The notes beneath the pieces were generated by a model. That model worked only from the letters and a program-made list of their open reading frames with translations. It was not told where the DNA came from and ran no database searches. Made by a program: the position numbers and the translations under genes. Positions 36,911 to 45,651 of a stretch of 64,000 nucleotides of DNA are shown here, in pieces; within the stretch, counting starts at the first letter, position 1, and each line of letters starts with the position of its first letter. Origin of the DNA: Chloroflexi bacterium AL-N1 (GTDB lineage: Bacteria; Chloroflexota; Chloroflexia; Chloroflexales; Roseiflexaceae); NCBI GenBank assembly GCA_013122435.1, contig WYDT01000007.1, positions 248,001 to 312,000 on the forward strand, in the 5' to 3' direction.

Positions 36911-36993
36911 CAGTAGCCACTTAACACATTTTGAACTGAGTCACATGATCACTGAGTTCAAGAGTCTGGTGCTGTTTAGAAATGGAACGCACC

Positions 36994-37912
36994 ATGGCAC
37001 GTGAACAGACAAAAGAAGCACTGGAAGCAGAAGTAGCACGTTTGAAACAACGGGTTACTGAGCTTGAGACATCAGAACAGGAACTGCAAAAGCTAAACCG
37101 CATGCTGCGACCCGTCTACAAGCAAGTTCCATACATAGTGGTAGTCCACGAGATGCGTGCTGCTGGCCATCTCTATTATATCGGCATCAATGCGGAAGCA
37201 GCACGCCTGACCGGTATGCCTGAGGCGGAATGGGCCAACAAGCAGCCGATTCAGATTTTTCTACCTGATGTGTACAACGGACCGATCCGTGAGCGGACAA
37301 TCGCCTGTCTGGAAAATGGTGTCACGCAGGAATACGAAGAACAACTGATGTTTCCCAGTGGGGAAGTCTGGACCAACACGCTCTATATTCCTATGCATGA
37401 CGAGCAGGGTAGCATTGAAGTCATGGTCGTTGTGGCGTTTGATATCACAAAGAGCAAGCAGCGCCAAATGGAAGAGCTTCAGGAGCGAGAAGTCGTTATT
37501 GAGCAGCAATCCTCGACGCTAAAAGAATTATCTACCCCCCTTGTTACTGATCAGCGCTGAGGTCATGGTAGTTCCGTTGATTGGAGCGATTGACTCATCA
37601 CGGGCCCAACGCATTATGGAGTCACTGCTAACTGGTATCGCCGAGCGAGGTGTATCAGTGGCTATGATTGATATTACCGAGGTACCTGTTGTTGATACCC
37701 AGATTGCAAATATCCTGATACAGGCTACCCAGGCAGTGCGGCTGCTCGGTGCACAGGTTATACTTACAGGTATCTGGCCCGAAATTGCTCAGACACTTGT
37801 GGCTCTTGATGTTGATCTTAGTGAGATTATTGTGCGTGGTACATTGCAAGCCGGCATCGCCTATGCGATACAACCTGATCACCAACGCGGAGGTGGTCTG
37901 TCTCTATTTTGA
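36994..37912 (+). pseudogene. PAS-STAS RsbR-like protein with a C-run frameshift
   Basis: The first frame (from the ATG at 36982 or 36994) encodes a coiled-coil start and a PAS domain, ending KELSTP. The second frame (to 37912) encodes a STAS domain (VVPLIGAIDSSRAQRIMESL ... DITEVPVVDTQIANIL). Related proteins are single RsbR-like regulators in which KELSTP runs straight into the STAS domain. A run of six C at 37535-37540 has one base too many; five would restore a full frame. It could be a real mutation, a slippery site or a sequencing error. The usual partners (RsbS, RsbT) are not here. Confidence 0.82.
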
Positions 37913-38264
37913 TTGCCCCTGATTACGTGAACTTTGGTTATGGTTCACTAGTGTTTGTTATCTGCCAGATAGTGATAACCTGTACCTCTGTATGGCGTTT
38001 TCAATGATACAAACTCCGCCATTACCGGAAAATGATCTGATAACCATAAGCAATGACACAATGATTTTTGACATACATCCTTCAGTGGTGGGGTTACGTG
38101 CTAGCAAGGTTGTTGTATGTCATTATATGGTGTCGGGGAGCGCTACGAATAGATAAAGTTGAGACTCTGCTGTGAGACGGTAGCAAGAATAGTATCGGGG
38201 GTATGGCCAAATAGTGTCATACCCCCGATATTTTTTGTTGGTATTGCATCTGTTCATGGATGTG
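37913..38264. other. Convergent intergenic region
   Basis: Spacer between the PAS-STAS gene and the minus-strand tlpA-like gene. Besides the hairpin at 38193-38230, nothing is seen. Confidence 0.4.
38193..38236. terminator. Bidirectional hairpin with U-run
   Basis: A 13-bp stem (38193-38205 with 38218-38230), a 12-base loop and six T on the plus strand at 38231-38236. Confidence 0.85.
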
Positions 38265-38864
38265 TCAGATAGGTATAACCTCGACCTGTACTTTGGCTTC
38301 CCACAGGTCGGTGAGGAGTTTCCACGACTCATTGCCCTCGAAGGGAAATCCGGTTGAGCGTACTTTGCCTTTGGCATCAATAGAGCAGTAGAATGGCATG
38401 CCAGGTGCCTTGTAGTCGTCCATAAATGAGTTGCTTCCCTCGGTTGCGATGATAATGGGTGTGGTAATCGCAAATTCATTAATAAATGTCTGCGCCTCGT
38501 TTACTTCATTGGTGTTGACGAGGACAAATTCCTCCCCTGACTGTCTGGCCTGTGTTTGAATGGTCAGATAGCGTGGCAGGTTTTCACGGCATGGTGAACA
38601 ATGTACTGAGATGAATAAAAAAGTCACTGCCTGCCCTGCATATTGTGCAAATGTAACGTGATCACCCTGTGGAGTTTTGGCGGTAAAATCTGGGGCATCA
38701 TCACCCACTTTGAGAAATTCGGACACCTCTGAGCCAAATATCAGTGGTGAAGATTGCACCTGTGGTTGGGCATTAACACGACGAAGTAACAAAATGGTTA
38801 GTGCGAGATTGACCAGTACCAATATCCAGAGTAGCACAACACTGACAATGATAATCTGACTCAC
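38265..38864 (-). CDS. Membrane-anchored TlpA-like thioredoxin, locus 2
   Basis: A 199-residue paralogue of the thioredoxin in locus 1. It has one membrane anchor (about 3-28), the block VGDDAPDFTAKTPQG and redox site C89-S-P-C92 (SVHCSPCRENLP). The GTG at 38864 is the likely start, as AAGGAGGT lies just before it; the upstream ATG at 38900 places that site inside the gene. It follows the MauE-like gene by about 22 bases. Together they form a redox pair on the strand opposite to the rest of locus 2. Confidence 0.8.
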   Translation of the reverse strand: MSQIIIVSVVLLWILVLVNLALTILLLRRVNAQPQVQSSPLIFGSEVSEFLKVGDDAPDFTAKTPQGDHVTFAQYAGQAVTFLFISVHCSPCRENLPRYLTIQTQARQSGEEFVLVNTNEVNEAQTFINEFAITTPIIIATEGSNSFMDDYKAPGMPFYCSIDAKGKVRSTGFPFEGNESWKLLTDLWEAKVQVEVIPI

Positions 38865-38886
38865 CAATACCTCCTTAAGACTTAGG

Positions 38887-39429
38887 TTACGTTTCAGCAT
38901 GTATTAGTTGGATGATGTCCCCAAGATGCATCCAGACTGCCACAAATGCAGCCGCAGTAGCGACCATCATGGTCCACTCGATCAGCCCCAATGCATATGT
39001 CGTGTCGCCAACAATACTCATTGCAACCCATCCACTGATAGCACAGAGTGTGAATCCAATGTTGCGCCAGATGTCTGCCATTGATACAGGCTTTTGAGTA
39101 TTACCAAAACAATTACACGATGTCTGTATATTACGGGCCAATACTGATCCTAAGGCTACAGAGAAGACTATTAAAAGGAGGACGGCGAATAGAAAACCAG
39201 GCCAAAGCCACATACCACCAATCAGCATCATGGCAGTGATGGCCAATTCAGCAGCTACAAAGATAACTGCAGCAGGTGTGTTCAAACGTCCTGGTAGAAT
39301 ACGAAAACGTGTAATGGTCTGGGAGAAAGATCTAAAATCACGCAGTTTGCTAACCGCAGAAATGGCGAAAAGAAGCCCAATTGCGATACGGCAGAAAACG
39401 AGAAGATACATACTTGCTGGTATTGACAT
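38887..39429 (-). CDS. MauE/DoxX-like membrane protein, locus 2
   Basis: A 180-residue paralogue of the locus 1 protein, with the same start (FCRIAIGLLFAISAVSKLRD), four to five membrane segments and the cysteine motif CNCFG. It is divergent from the precursor P5 gene but separated from it by an IS relic. The shared order mauE then tlpA in both loci supports a joint function in thiol redox transfer. Confidence 0.8.
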   Translation of the reverse strand: MSIPASMYLLVFCRIAIGLLFAISAVSKLRDFRSFSQTITRFRILPGRLNTPAAVIFVAAELAITAMMLIGGMWLWPGFLFAVLLLIVFSVALGSVLARNIQTSCNCFGNTQKPVSMADIWRNIGFTLCAISGWVAMSIVGDTTYALGLIEWTMMVATAAAFVAVWMHLGDIIQLIHAET

Positions 39430-39712
39430 TGTTATTCTCTGGATCGGAAATGGTTATATAATTTAAAATTATTTGCCATAATTATAATACAAATATTATA
39501 TTTGTAAATATATTAGTGATATAGGTAAATAAGAATATGGATTATTACATCTCTTCGATTAGACTAAGCTATGCTTTCTTTTGTGTGTATGAATATATTG
39601 GTCATAAGAAAAATGTTGGACATGCTAATGATTGAGAAGAGAAATATGATATTAGAAGTCATTTCAAAAATGTCTGCTAAAACTATCATAAGAGTATGTG
39701 TAGTAGACTGCT

Positions 39713-40436
39713 GTAACCGATGAACAGTGGGTGGTAATTGAACTGCTCAGGTCAGAGAAAACCAGTACACGGGGACGCTTCCGCAAGGATAATTGCTGTA
39801 CCCTGAACAGGATTCTCTATGTGCTGAAGACAGGTTGTATAGGGGAAGGTGTCCTACCAGAATACGGGTCGGAGAGCACTTGTGCTGGCAACGATTGAAT
39901 AAATGGTCGCTGATAGGGTACCTGGGAACGTATCTGGTGTATGTTCCTGCACCAACTTGATTGGTCTCGGGCTTTCCTTGCTGGCATCTTTCTTCCTGCC
40001 CAGAAGGGGGCGATAGTGATGGTGGTCGTTGACGGCAATGGCGTATCTATCGGCTTGGAGGTGGAGAGTACCCAACTACATACAATCAGGCTGGCTGATC
40101 TGACTTTGCAGACCATTCGTGTTTCACAGAAACGTGAGCGTCCTCAAATGTGTCCGAGAGCATTGGTGGCAGACAAAGCGTATGCTAGTGCTGCGTTTCG
40201 CTACAAGCTGTGGCAGTGCGGTATTACCCCGACTATTCAGACCTTTGCGCGGCGCCACCTTTAGCATCGCCAAGGTGAGCGTTCGATCGCCACTGGAGCA
40301 AACTACTGCCAGCACTGGAACACCGAGTGATGTTTCAGATAGATGGGCCATTGCCGTCGCAGTGGTGCACGATGATCATCCCCTCCATAGCTATCGTGTA
40401 TTTTGTCTGGTGACCATCATAACTGTGGTGCGCTGA
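39713..40436 (+). pseudogene. Degraded IS5-like (IS427 group) transposase
   Basis: Pieces of one DDE transposase in several frames. The N-terminus is TDEQWVVIELL followed by RILYVLKTGC (from 39713). The middle has VVVDGNGVSIGLEVEST and LVADKAYASAAFRYKLW with GITPTI (about 40010-40240). The end has HDDHPLHSYRVFCLVTIITVV (to 40436). Frameshifts and stops interrupt it at least three times. Clear terminal inverted repeats were not found. It is an old insertion between the redox pair and the precursor of locus 2. Confidence 0.8.
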
Positions 40437-40573
40437 CCGAATTTTGAAATAAGTTCATATACGCTAAGATATTTTTTCAGGGTTAATAAACAGTTATAGT
40501 AACTTTACTTTCCCAGTATTTTGTGATATATTTATATTATAGTGAATTATATTTAACTTAAGGAGAGTATTTT

Positions 40574-40795
40574 ATGAAACCTGTGTTTGGCATGAATCTT
40601 GCTCAAGAAATGGTTAACGTTGAAGTTAAGGGTGCTTACAATACCGAGAAGCAGCTCTGGATTGGTGCTGATGGCAACCTTGCATGCACCGTTTCTGGTA
40701 CTTGCCGTGGGACCTCTTCCTGTAGCGTAACTTCGAGCTGTGTCAATGGTAAGGGTACACTTGATGGTAATCCAACTGATGGTTTTGTAGACTAG
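40574..40795 (+). CDS. Cys-rich RiPP precursor peptide P5
   Basis: A 73-residue peptide. The leader is MKPVFGMNL..., with the boundary block GAYNTEKQLWIG. The core has four regularly placed cysteines among Ser/Thr/Gly (TVSGTCRGTSSCSVTSSC) and ends in an acidic tail (NPTDGFVD). Ser/Thr and Asp residues suit ATP-grasp ester crosslinks. AAGGAGAG at 40560-40567 precedes the ATG. A hairpin and U-rich stretch follow before the maturase gene. Confidence 0.83.
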   Translation: MKPVFGMNLAQEMVNVEVKGAYNTEKQLWIGADGNLACTVSGTCRGTSSCSVTSSCVNGKGTLDGNPTDGFVD

Positions 40796-40826
40796 GCGTT
40801 GCTGTTTAGATTATGTTGAAGCTTCG

Positions 40827-40864
40827 CAGGGGAGGTCTGGCCTTCCCTGTGCTTTTCTGTTTTT
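40827..40864 (+). terminator. Terminator or attenuator between P5 and its maturase
   Basis: A 9-bp stem with one G-U pair (40827-40835 with 40841-40849) is followed by GCTTTTCTGTTTTT. It would let precursor mRNA exceed maturase mRNA. Confidence 0.75.
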
Positions 40865-40902
40865 ACTACAAATTGATGGTGTTATGATAGAAGAGGTTGT
40901 CA

Positions 40903-41907
40903 GTGGAAAAAAAGAAACATATTGTCATTGTTACTGAAGAATTTGATCCACACACTGACGTTGTTATGGTAACCTTGCGCGCGATGGGACATCAGCCTGT
41001 ACGTATACATACAGCTGATTTTCCACTCAAGGAACAACTGTCCTTCCATATCGGCACACATGGCGCTGAAGCAACGTGGAGTGGTTGGTTGGGGGCACAT
41101 GGTGAGCGGATCGATATCGATACAATCCGTTCGATCTGGTGGCGTCGACCCGCGCCCTTTCTATTCCCTGAAACCTGGGCAAGCCATGAGCGTGATTTTG
41201 CACACAATGAGTTTGACCATGCACTCCGTGGGATGTGGGCAACCCGTGATTGCTACTGGATGAGTTTTCCTCAACATATTCGTGGAGCATCATACAAAGT
41301 TGAACAGCTTCAACGTGCGGCGGCGTACGGCTTCGATATTCCACGTACATTGGTGACTTCTGATCCAGCAGAAGCACGCTCTTTCTATGATGTGTGCTGT
41401 GGCAAAATGATCTATAAAACATTATCGCAGCCTATGTTTCAACCTAATCAGCAAGGCCCACTCCATGCGATTTATACCACACCCATCACAGATGCACATT
41501 TTGAGCAGTTTGATGAAACGATTGGTCAATCTCCCTGTCTCTTTCAGGAATATGTACCTAAACAGTTGGAACTGCGCGTTACTATCATTGGTGATGATAT
41601 CTTTACAGCGGCGATCCATTCACAGGACCATGAGCGTACCCAGTACGATTGGCGTCATTACGAGGTAGATATTCCCTATACCCAGTTTGATTTGCCGGTC
41701 GAGATTGCAGAATGTTGTCACAAGTTGGTTACGAGCTACCAACTGAACTATAGCGCTATGGATTTTATTCTCACTCCCGATGGGCGGTATGTTTTTATCG
41801 AGAATAATCCGAATGGTCAGTGGTACTTTCTTCAGGAAGCCATCCCAGAATTGAAGATGAAGGAAGCGTTAGCCAGCTATCTTATTCGTGGCAACAGTGC
41901 GGGATAA
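40903..41907 (+). CDS. ATP-grasp RiPP maturase (MvdC/MvdD-like), locus 2
   Basis: A 334-residue predicted peptide ligase acting on P5. It has the family start HIVIVTEEFDPHTDVVM, the SIWWRRPAPF motif, YKVEQLQRAAAYGFDIPRTL, and a full metal-binding end: AMDFILTPDGRYVFIENNPNGQW, in which D, E and N are all present. The GTG at 40903 follows AGAGG at 40892-40896; a TTG two codons earlier is possible. It overlaps nothing and the exporter start lies 4 bases after its stop. It is the better-conserved of the two maturases. Confidence 0.88.
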   Translation: MEKKKHIVIVTEEFDPHTDVVMVTLRAMGHQPVRIHTADFPLKEQLSFHIGTHGAEATWSGWLGAHGERIDIDTIRSIWWRRPAPFLFPETWASHERDFAHNEFDHALRGMWATRDCYWMSFPQHIRGASYKVEQLQRAAAYGFDIPRTLVTSDPAEARSFYDVCCGKMIYKTLSQPMFQPNQQGPLHAIYTTPITDAHFEQFDETIGQSPCLFQEYVPKQLELRVTIIGDDIFTAAIHSQDHERTQYDWRHYEVDIPYTQFDLPVEIAECCHKLVTSYQLNYSAMDFILTPDGRYVFIENNPNGQWYFLQEAIPELKMKEALASYLIRGNSAG

Positions 41908-41911
41908 ACCG

Positions 41912-43783
41912 ATGATAAAGCATTTTGATATCATCAGACAGATGTTCCGGTTGGTATGGCACGCAAGCCCTTTCTTTTTTATAGGACTGTTATGTTTGAC
42001 ATTGCTCATGGGTCTCCTGCCGATTGCCACTATTGCACTCAACGCGCAGTTGCTTGAAACACTTGTTACTGCGCTGCAGGGTCCACAGGCTGGTGCAAAT
42101 CTCATGCGTACGTTTCTTGTGTTGTTGGGACTCCTTGGCGCTACTCGTATGGCAGAATTACTGATCACACGGATACAGACAGCCGTACAGAACCTCTATC
42201 AAACAAGGGTGACTAACTACGTACGTCTGATGATTGCCGAAAAAGCTGCCTATCTTGATCTTCCTTTGTTTGAGAATCCTGAGTTTTACAATTTGATGAC
42301 CAACGCTTCCAATGAAACATCCTACCGTCCTTTCCTGATGGTGACCCAACTCATGACGGTGATTGCCACATTCACTACATTAGTATCGGTCACCATCATT
42401 TTACTCCTCTGGCAGCCATGGATTCCGCCTATCATGGTTCTGTCGTCTGTAGCCCTATTGTGGATTGCAGCACATTTTAATCGAGCACGGGTGAAACTAA
42501 CGATTGAGCGCACTCCTGATGAGCGTCGTGCTGTGTATTTCAATGCACTACTTACTGGTGATTGGGCCGTCAAAGAGGTTCGCCTGTTTGGACTACAGCG
42601 CTTTATGCTTGATCATATTCGCACAATCCTCAGTCGTATGTATGCACAGGATCGACGTCTTGAGCAGCGTCAATTGCTTTTCTCTGGCCCATCAGAGATG
42701 TTGTTATCGGTAGTGCCGATTGTTTTTATTGGATACACAGCTTTTCAGGTGATCCAACAACGTCTGTCGATTGGTGGCTTTAGTTTATACATGCAATCGA
42801 TTCTGCAATTGGAGAGTGGTCTGACGAACTTGATGACATCATTTTCGCGCTTGCACGAGCATCAGCTTTTTATTGCGAATCTCTTTCGTTTTCTGGATCT
42901 CCAGCCACAGATTGAAGCACCCCGGCCTGAGGCTCTTCTGGCAAAGCAACAACTATCTGTCTATCCACAGATTGAATTTCACAATGTTTCATTCCGTTAT
43001 CCAAGTATCGGCACCGAAGTAATTAGCAATCTCAATCTCACGATCCGTCCCGGTGAGAAAATTGCGCTAGTTGGTGAAAACGGTGAAGGTAAAACCACAC
43101 TGGTCAAGCTCATGACCGGATTGTATGAGCCGACAGAAGGTCAGATTCTGCTTGATGGCGTTGATATACGTCTCCTTGATCGCAAAGATCTCCGTGATTT
43201 CATGAGCGTGATTTTTCAGGATTATTACATCTACCACTTATCGCTGTATGAGAATGTTGGCCTGGGTCGCATTGATAACCTGGGTGATCGGGAACGTGTT
43301 GAGGAAGCTGCTCAAAAGAGTGGTCTTGATCGTCTGGTCGCACAACTTCCCAACGGCTACGATACGGTGCTTCTGCGTATGGTTGATGTAGGGCATGAAT
43401 TGTCGGGGGGGCAGCGTCAACTGGTGGCGATTACCCGTGCGCTGGTGCGAAACGCGCCGATTTTAGTATTGGATGAACCAACAGCGGCGCTTGATGCTGA
43501 GGCTGAAGAGCGTTTCTTTGAAGCCTTGCTTGAAAAATATATCTTTAATCAGCAAACCGTGTTATTTATTTCCCATCGTTTTTCAACTATTCGACGTGCC
43601 GATCGTATTCTCGTGTTAAAAGGTGGCACTTTAGCTGAGGATGGTTCGCACGCAGAGTTGATGGCTTTGAATGGTTGTTATGCACGGATGTTTAACACAC
43701 AAGCCAGAATGTATGTCGCCCCACATGATGCACATGTAAATGGTCAGCAGCCACGCACCGCGATAGATGCTGACCACGTATGA
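41912..43783 (+). CDS. ABC exporter, fused permease and ATPase, locus 2
   Basis: A 623-residue half-transporter, paralogous to that of locus 1. It has about six membrane segments, then an ATPase domain with Walker A GENGEGKTT (about residue 388), signature LSGGQRQLV, Walker B ILVLDEPT and FISHRFST. There is no C39 peptidase domain. The ATG at 41912 follows the maturase stop by 4 bases; an in-frame GTG at 41888 lies inside the maturase gene. Confidence 0.9.
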   Translation: MIKHFDIIRQMFRLVWHASPFFFIGLLCLTLLMGLLPIATIALNAQLLETLVTALQGPQAGANLMRTFLVLLGLLGATRMAELLITRIQTAVQNLYQTRVTNYVRLMIAEKAAYLDLPLFENPEFYNLMTNASNETSYRPFLMVTQLMTVIATFTTLVSVTIILLLWQPWIPPIMVLSSVALLWIAAHFNRARVKLTIERTPDERRAVYFNALLTGDWAVKEVRLFGLQRFMLDHIRTILSRMYAQDRRLEQRQLLFSGPSEMLLSVVPIVFIGYTAFQVIQQRLSIGGFSLYMQSILQLESGLTNLMTSFSRLHEHQLFIANLFRFLDLQPQIEAPRPEALLAKQQLSVYPQIEFHNVSFRYPSIGTEVISNLNLTIRPGEKIALVGENGEGKTTLVKLMTGLYEPTEGQILLDGVDIRLLDRKDLRDFMSVIFQDYYIYHLSLYENVGLGRIDNLGDRERVEEAAQKSGLDRLVAQLPNGYDTVLLRMVDVGHELSGGQRQLVAITRALVRNAPILVLDEPTAALDAEAEERFFEALLEKYIFNQQTVLFISHRFSTIRRADRILVLKGGTLAEDGSHAELMALNGCYARMFNTQARMYVAPHDAHVNGQQPRTAIDADHV

Positions 43784-43797
43784 TAAAAGAGGTATCA

Positions 43798-44745
43798 ATG
43801 ACGCTTCCTATAGTTGAGTATCTCCAACAACTCGAAGCACTTCGTAAGAGGCGTGTGATTTTGTATGTAACTGAGGATCGTTCTCCAGCCAAATTGATCG
43901 ATGACCCAGATATTGATATCTTCTACCACTGTTTGAGGCGTTTTGCAACACCTCATCAGCTTGATCTGGTGTTGCATACCATGGGAGGTAAAGTCAGTGT
44001 GAGTCATCGTATTCACCAACTTCTACGCTCGTATGCACCACACGTTGATGTCCTGGTGCCACGCAGGGCCCGCTCATCAGGGACCCTGCTCTGTCTTGGC
44101 GCTGACAACGTGGTGATGACGCCAATTGCTGAACTGAGCCCACTTGACCCACATATCGCTGGTGGTGATACCGCCTCAGGCATGCCAGCGTCGATTTCGG
44201 CAGAGGATATTCGGGCATTACGACAGATGGCTGAAACGTGGTTCGGTTTGCAAAGCGAAGAGAGCCGTATCGAAGTGTTCCGTGTGCTTGGCGAACGTAT
44301 TTTTCCAACCACACTAAGCTCGTTCTTTCGCGCAGATCAGCAGATGCGCCAGATAGCTGACAAAATGCTTCAGTGCCAATTGCCCGATCAGACTCAACTA
44401 CGCCAGCAGATTGTCGAGCGACTGATCAGTGGTTACTATGCTCACGATACCAAGATTTCCCTGTCTGAAGCACAGGATATCGGTCTGCGTGTAGTAGCTG
44501 CTTCTGCTGCAGAAGAAGAATTCTTGGTGGGGCTCTGGCAGGCATGCCACGATTATTTCAATACATTGATGGTGGATGAGGAAGCAGGCGGCTTTGTCCG
44601 CATCAATGGCCTGATTGCCAGTACAAATTTTGTGGCCAGACATGTCTTGACGTTAACTCAAATGGCTTCAGGTGATGGAACTATCGGTGAACGTGTCAGC
44701 CCAATGGAATCGCTTATGGGTGGATATTGGGAAATAATCAGTTAG
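43798..44745 (+). CDS. ClpP-class serine protease, SDH proteinase (SDH_sah) family, locus 2
   Basis: A 315-residue paralogue of the locus 1 protease. The motifs are VLHTMGGKVS (oxyanion loop with TMGG instead of SPGG), RARSSGTLLCLGAD with candidate nucleophile S93, and ELSPLDPHI. AAAGAGGT precedes the ATG at 43798; an ATG at 43780 overlaps the exporter stop and is an alternative. Its conserved place after the exporter supports a role in the same pathway, most simply leader removal. Confidence 0.82.
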   Translation: MTLPIVEYLQQLEALRKRRVILYVTEDRSPAKLIDDPDIDIFYHCLRRFATPHQLDLVLHTMGGKVSVSHRIHQLLRSYAPHVDVLVPRRARSSGTLLCLGADNVVMTPIAELSPLDPHIAGGDTASGMPASISAEDIRALRQMAETWFGLQSEESRIEVFRVLGERIFPTTLSSFFRADQQMRQIADKMLQCQLPDQTQLRQQIVERLISGYYAHDTKISLSEAQDIGLRVVAASAAEEEFLVGLWQACHDYFNTLMVDEEAGGFVRINGLIASTNFVARHVLTLTQMASGDGTIGERVSPMESLMGGYWEIIS

Positions 44746-44787
44746 TATGTTTTCATCTTTATATGCAACACCTGTTATCGAATCGCG

Positions 44788-44793
44788 TATAAT
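44788..44793 (+). promoter_or_regulatory. Candidate -10 box before the thioesterase gene
   Basis: TATAAT at 44788-44793; the -35 is weak (GCAACA around 44765). It suggests that the thioesterase has its own promoter. Confidence 0.35.
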
Positions 44794-44808
44794 ATATGTG
44801 CTACCAAT

Positions 44809-45651
44809 ATGTTAACGCATAAACACGAAGGCATGTTCGACATGGCATCAATAGGAAAGATGGCTGCTGACAACTGGCTTTTTCTGCCTAAACCAAATCC
44901 GTATGCCAGTCTGCGAATGTTTTGTTTCTCGCATGCCGGAAGTGATGCATTTGCTTTCAAGCTGTGGCCGGACATATTGCCATCTCAGGTTGAGCTGTGT
45001 GCTGTACAACTTCCCGGTCGTACGAATCGGCTTCACGAACCAGCATTTACCAACATGTCGGCGCTGCTTGATGCGTTACTTACAGCATTGTTGGAGATGC
45101 TTGATCGACCCTTTGTGGTGTATGGACATAGTCTTGGCGCCCTGATTGGATTTGAGTTTGTCCGACATCTACGTCAACAGTCGAACCGCCATCCGCTGCA
45201 TCTGTTTGTCTCGGGTCGGCGTGCGCCACACCTGCCAAGTCGTATGGTATCAATGGCACATTTGCCCCATGATGACTTTATCACCGAGTTGCGAAAACTG
45301 AATGGGACACCTGAGGCAATTCTCGAACATCCAGAATTGGTGCAAATGTTGGTGCCACTCCTACGATCTGATCTCAGTCTTCACGAAACCTATACATATA
45401 CCACCCAAGAGCCTCTTGACTGCCCGATTTCAGCCTTTGGTGGTCTGGAAGACCCCCGTGCCTACCAGAGTGAGATTGCAGAGTGGGAGAGTTACACCAA
45501 AAGCACATTTACCATCCGCATGTTCCCTGGCGATCATTTTTTTGTGCAGGGTTCCCGGGAGCAGTTTTTACAAGCCATCGTACACGAGCTGGGACCATAC
45601 CTCACAGAAGTCGGAGAAAGGCCCGATGCTCCTGAACAGCGCGTTCAATAA
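44809..45651 (+). CDS. Type II thioesterase (alpha/beta hydrolase)
   Basis: A 280-residue enzyme of the GrsT/TEII family, which frees stalled or mis-primed acyl groups from NRPS or PKS carrier proteins. The nucleophile elbow is GHSLGAL and the catalytic histidine is in GDHFFV; the N-terminal FCFSHAGSDAFAF oxyanion segment is typical. The start is uncertain: ATG codons at 44809, 44833, 44842 and 44862 are all in frame. There is no NRPS or PKS in the window, so its partner lies elsewhere or it has been adopted by the RiPP locus. Its 3' end overlaps the convergent gene by 50 bases. Confidence 0.88.
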   Translation: MLTHKHEGMFDMASIGKMAADNWLFLPKPNPYASLRMFCFSHAGSDAFAFKLWPDILPSQVELCAVQLPGRTNRLHEPAFTNMSALLDALLTALLEMLDRPFVVYGHSLGALIGFEFVRHLRQQSNRHPLHLFVSGRRAPHLPSRMVSMAHLPHDDFITELRKLNGTPEAILEHPELVQMLVPLLRSDLSLHETYTYTTQEPLDCPISAFGGLEDPRAYQSEIAEWESYTKSTFTIRMFPGDHFFVQGSREQFLQAIVHELGPYLTEVGERPDAPEQRVQ

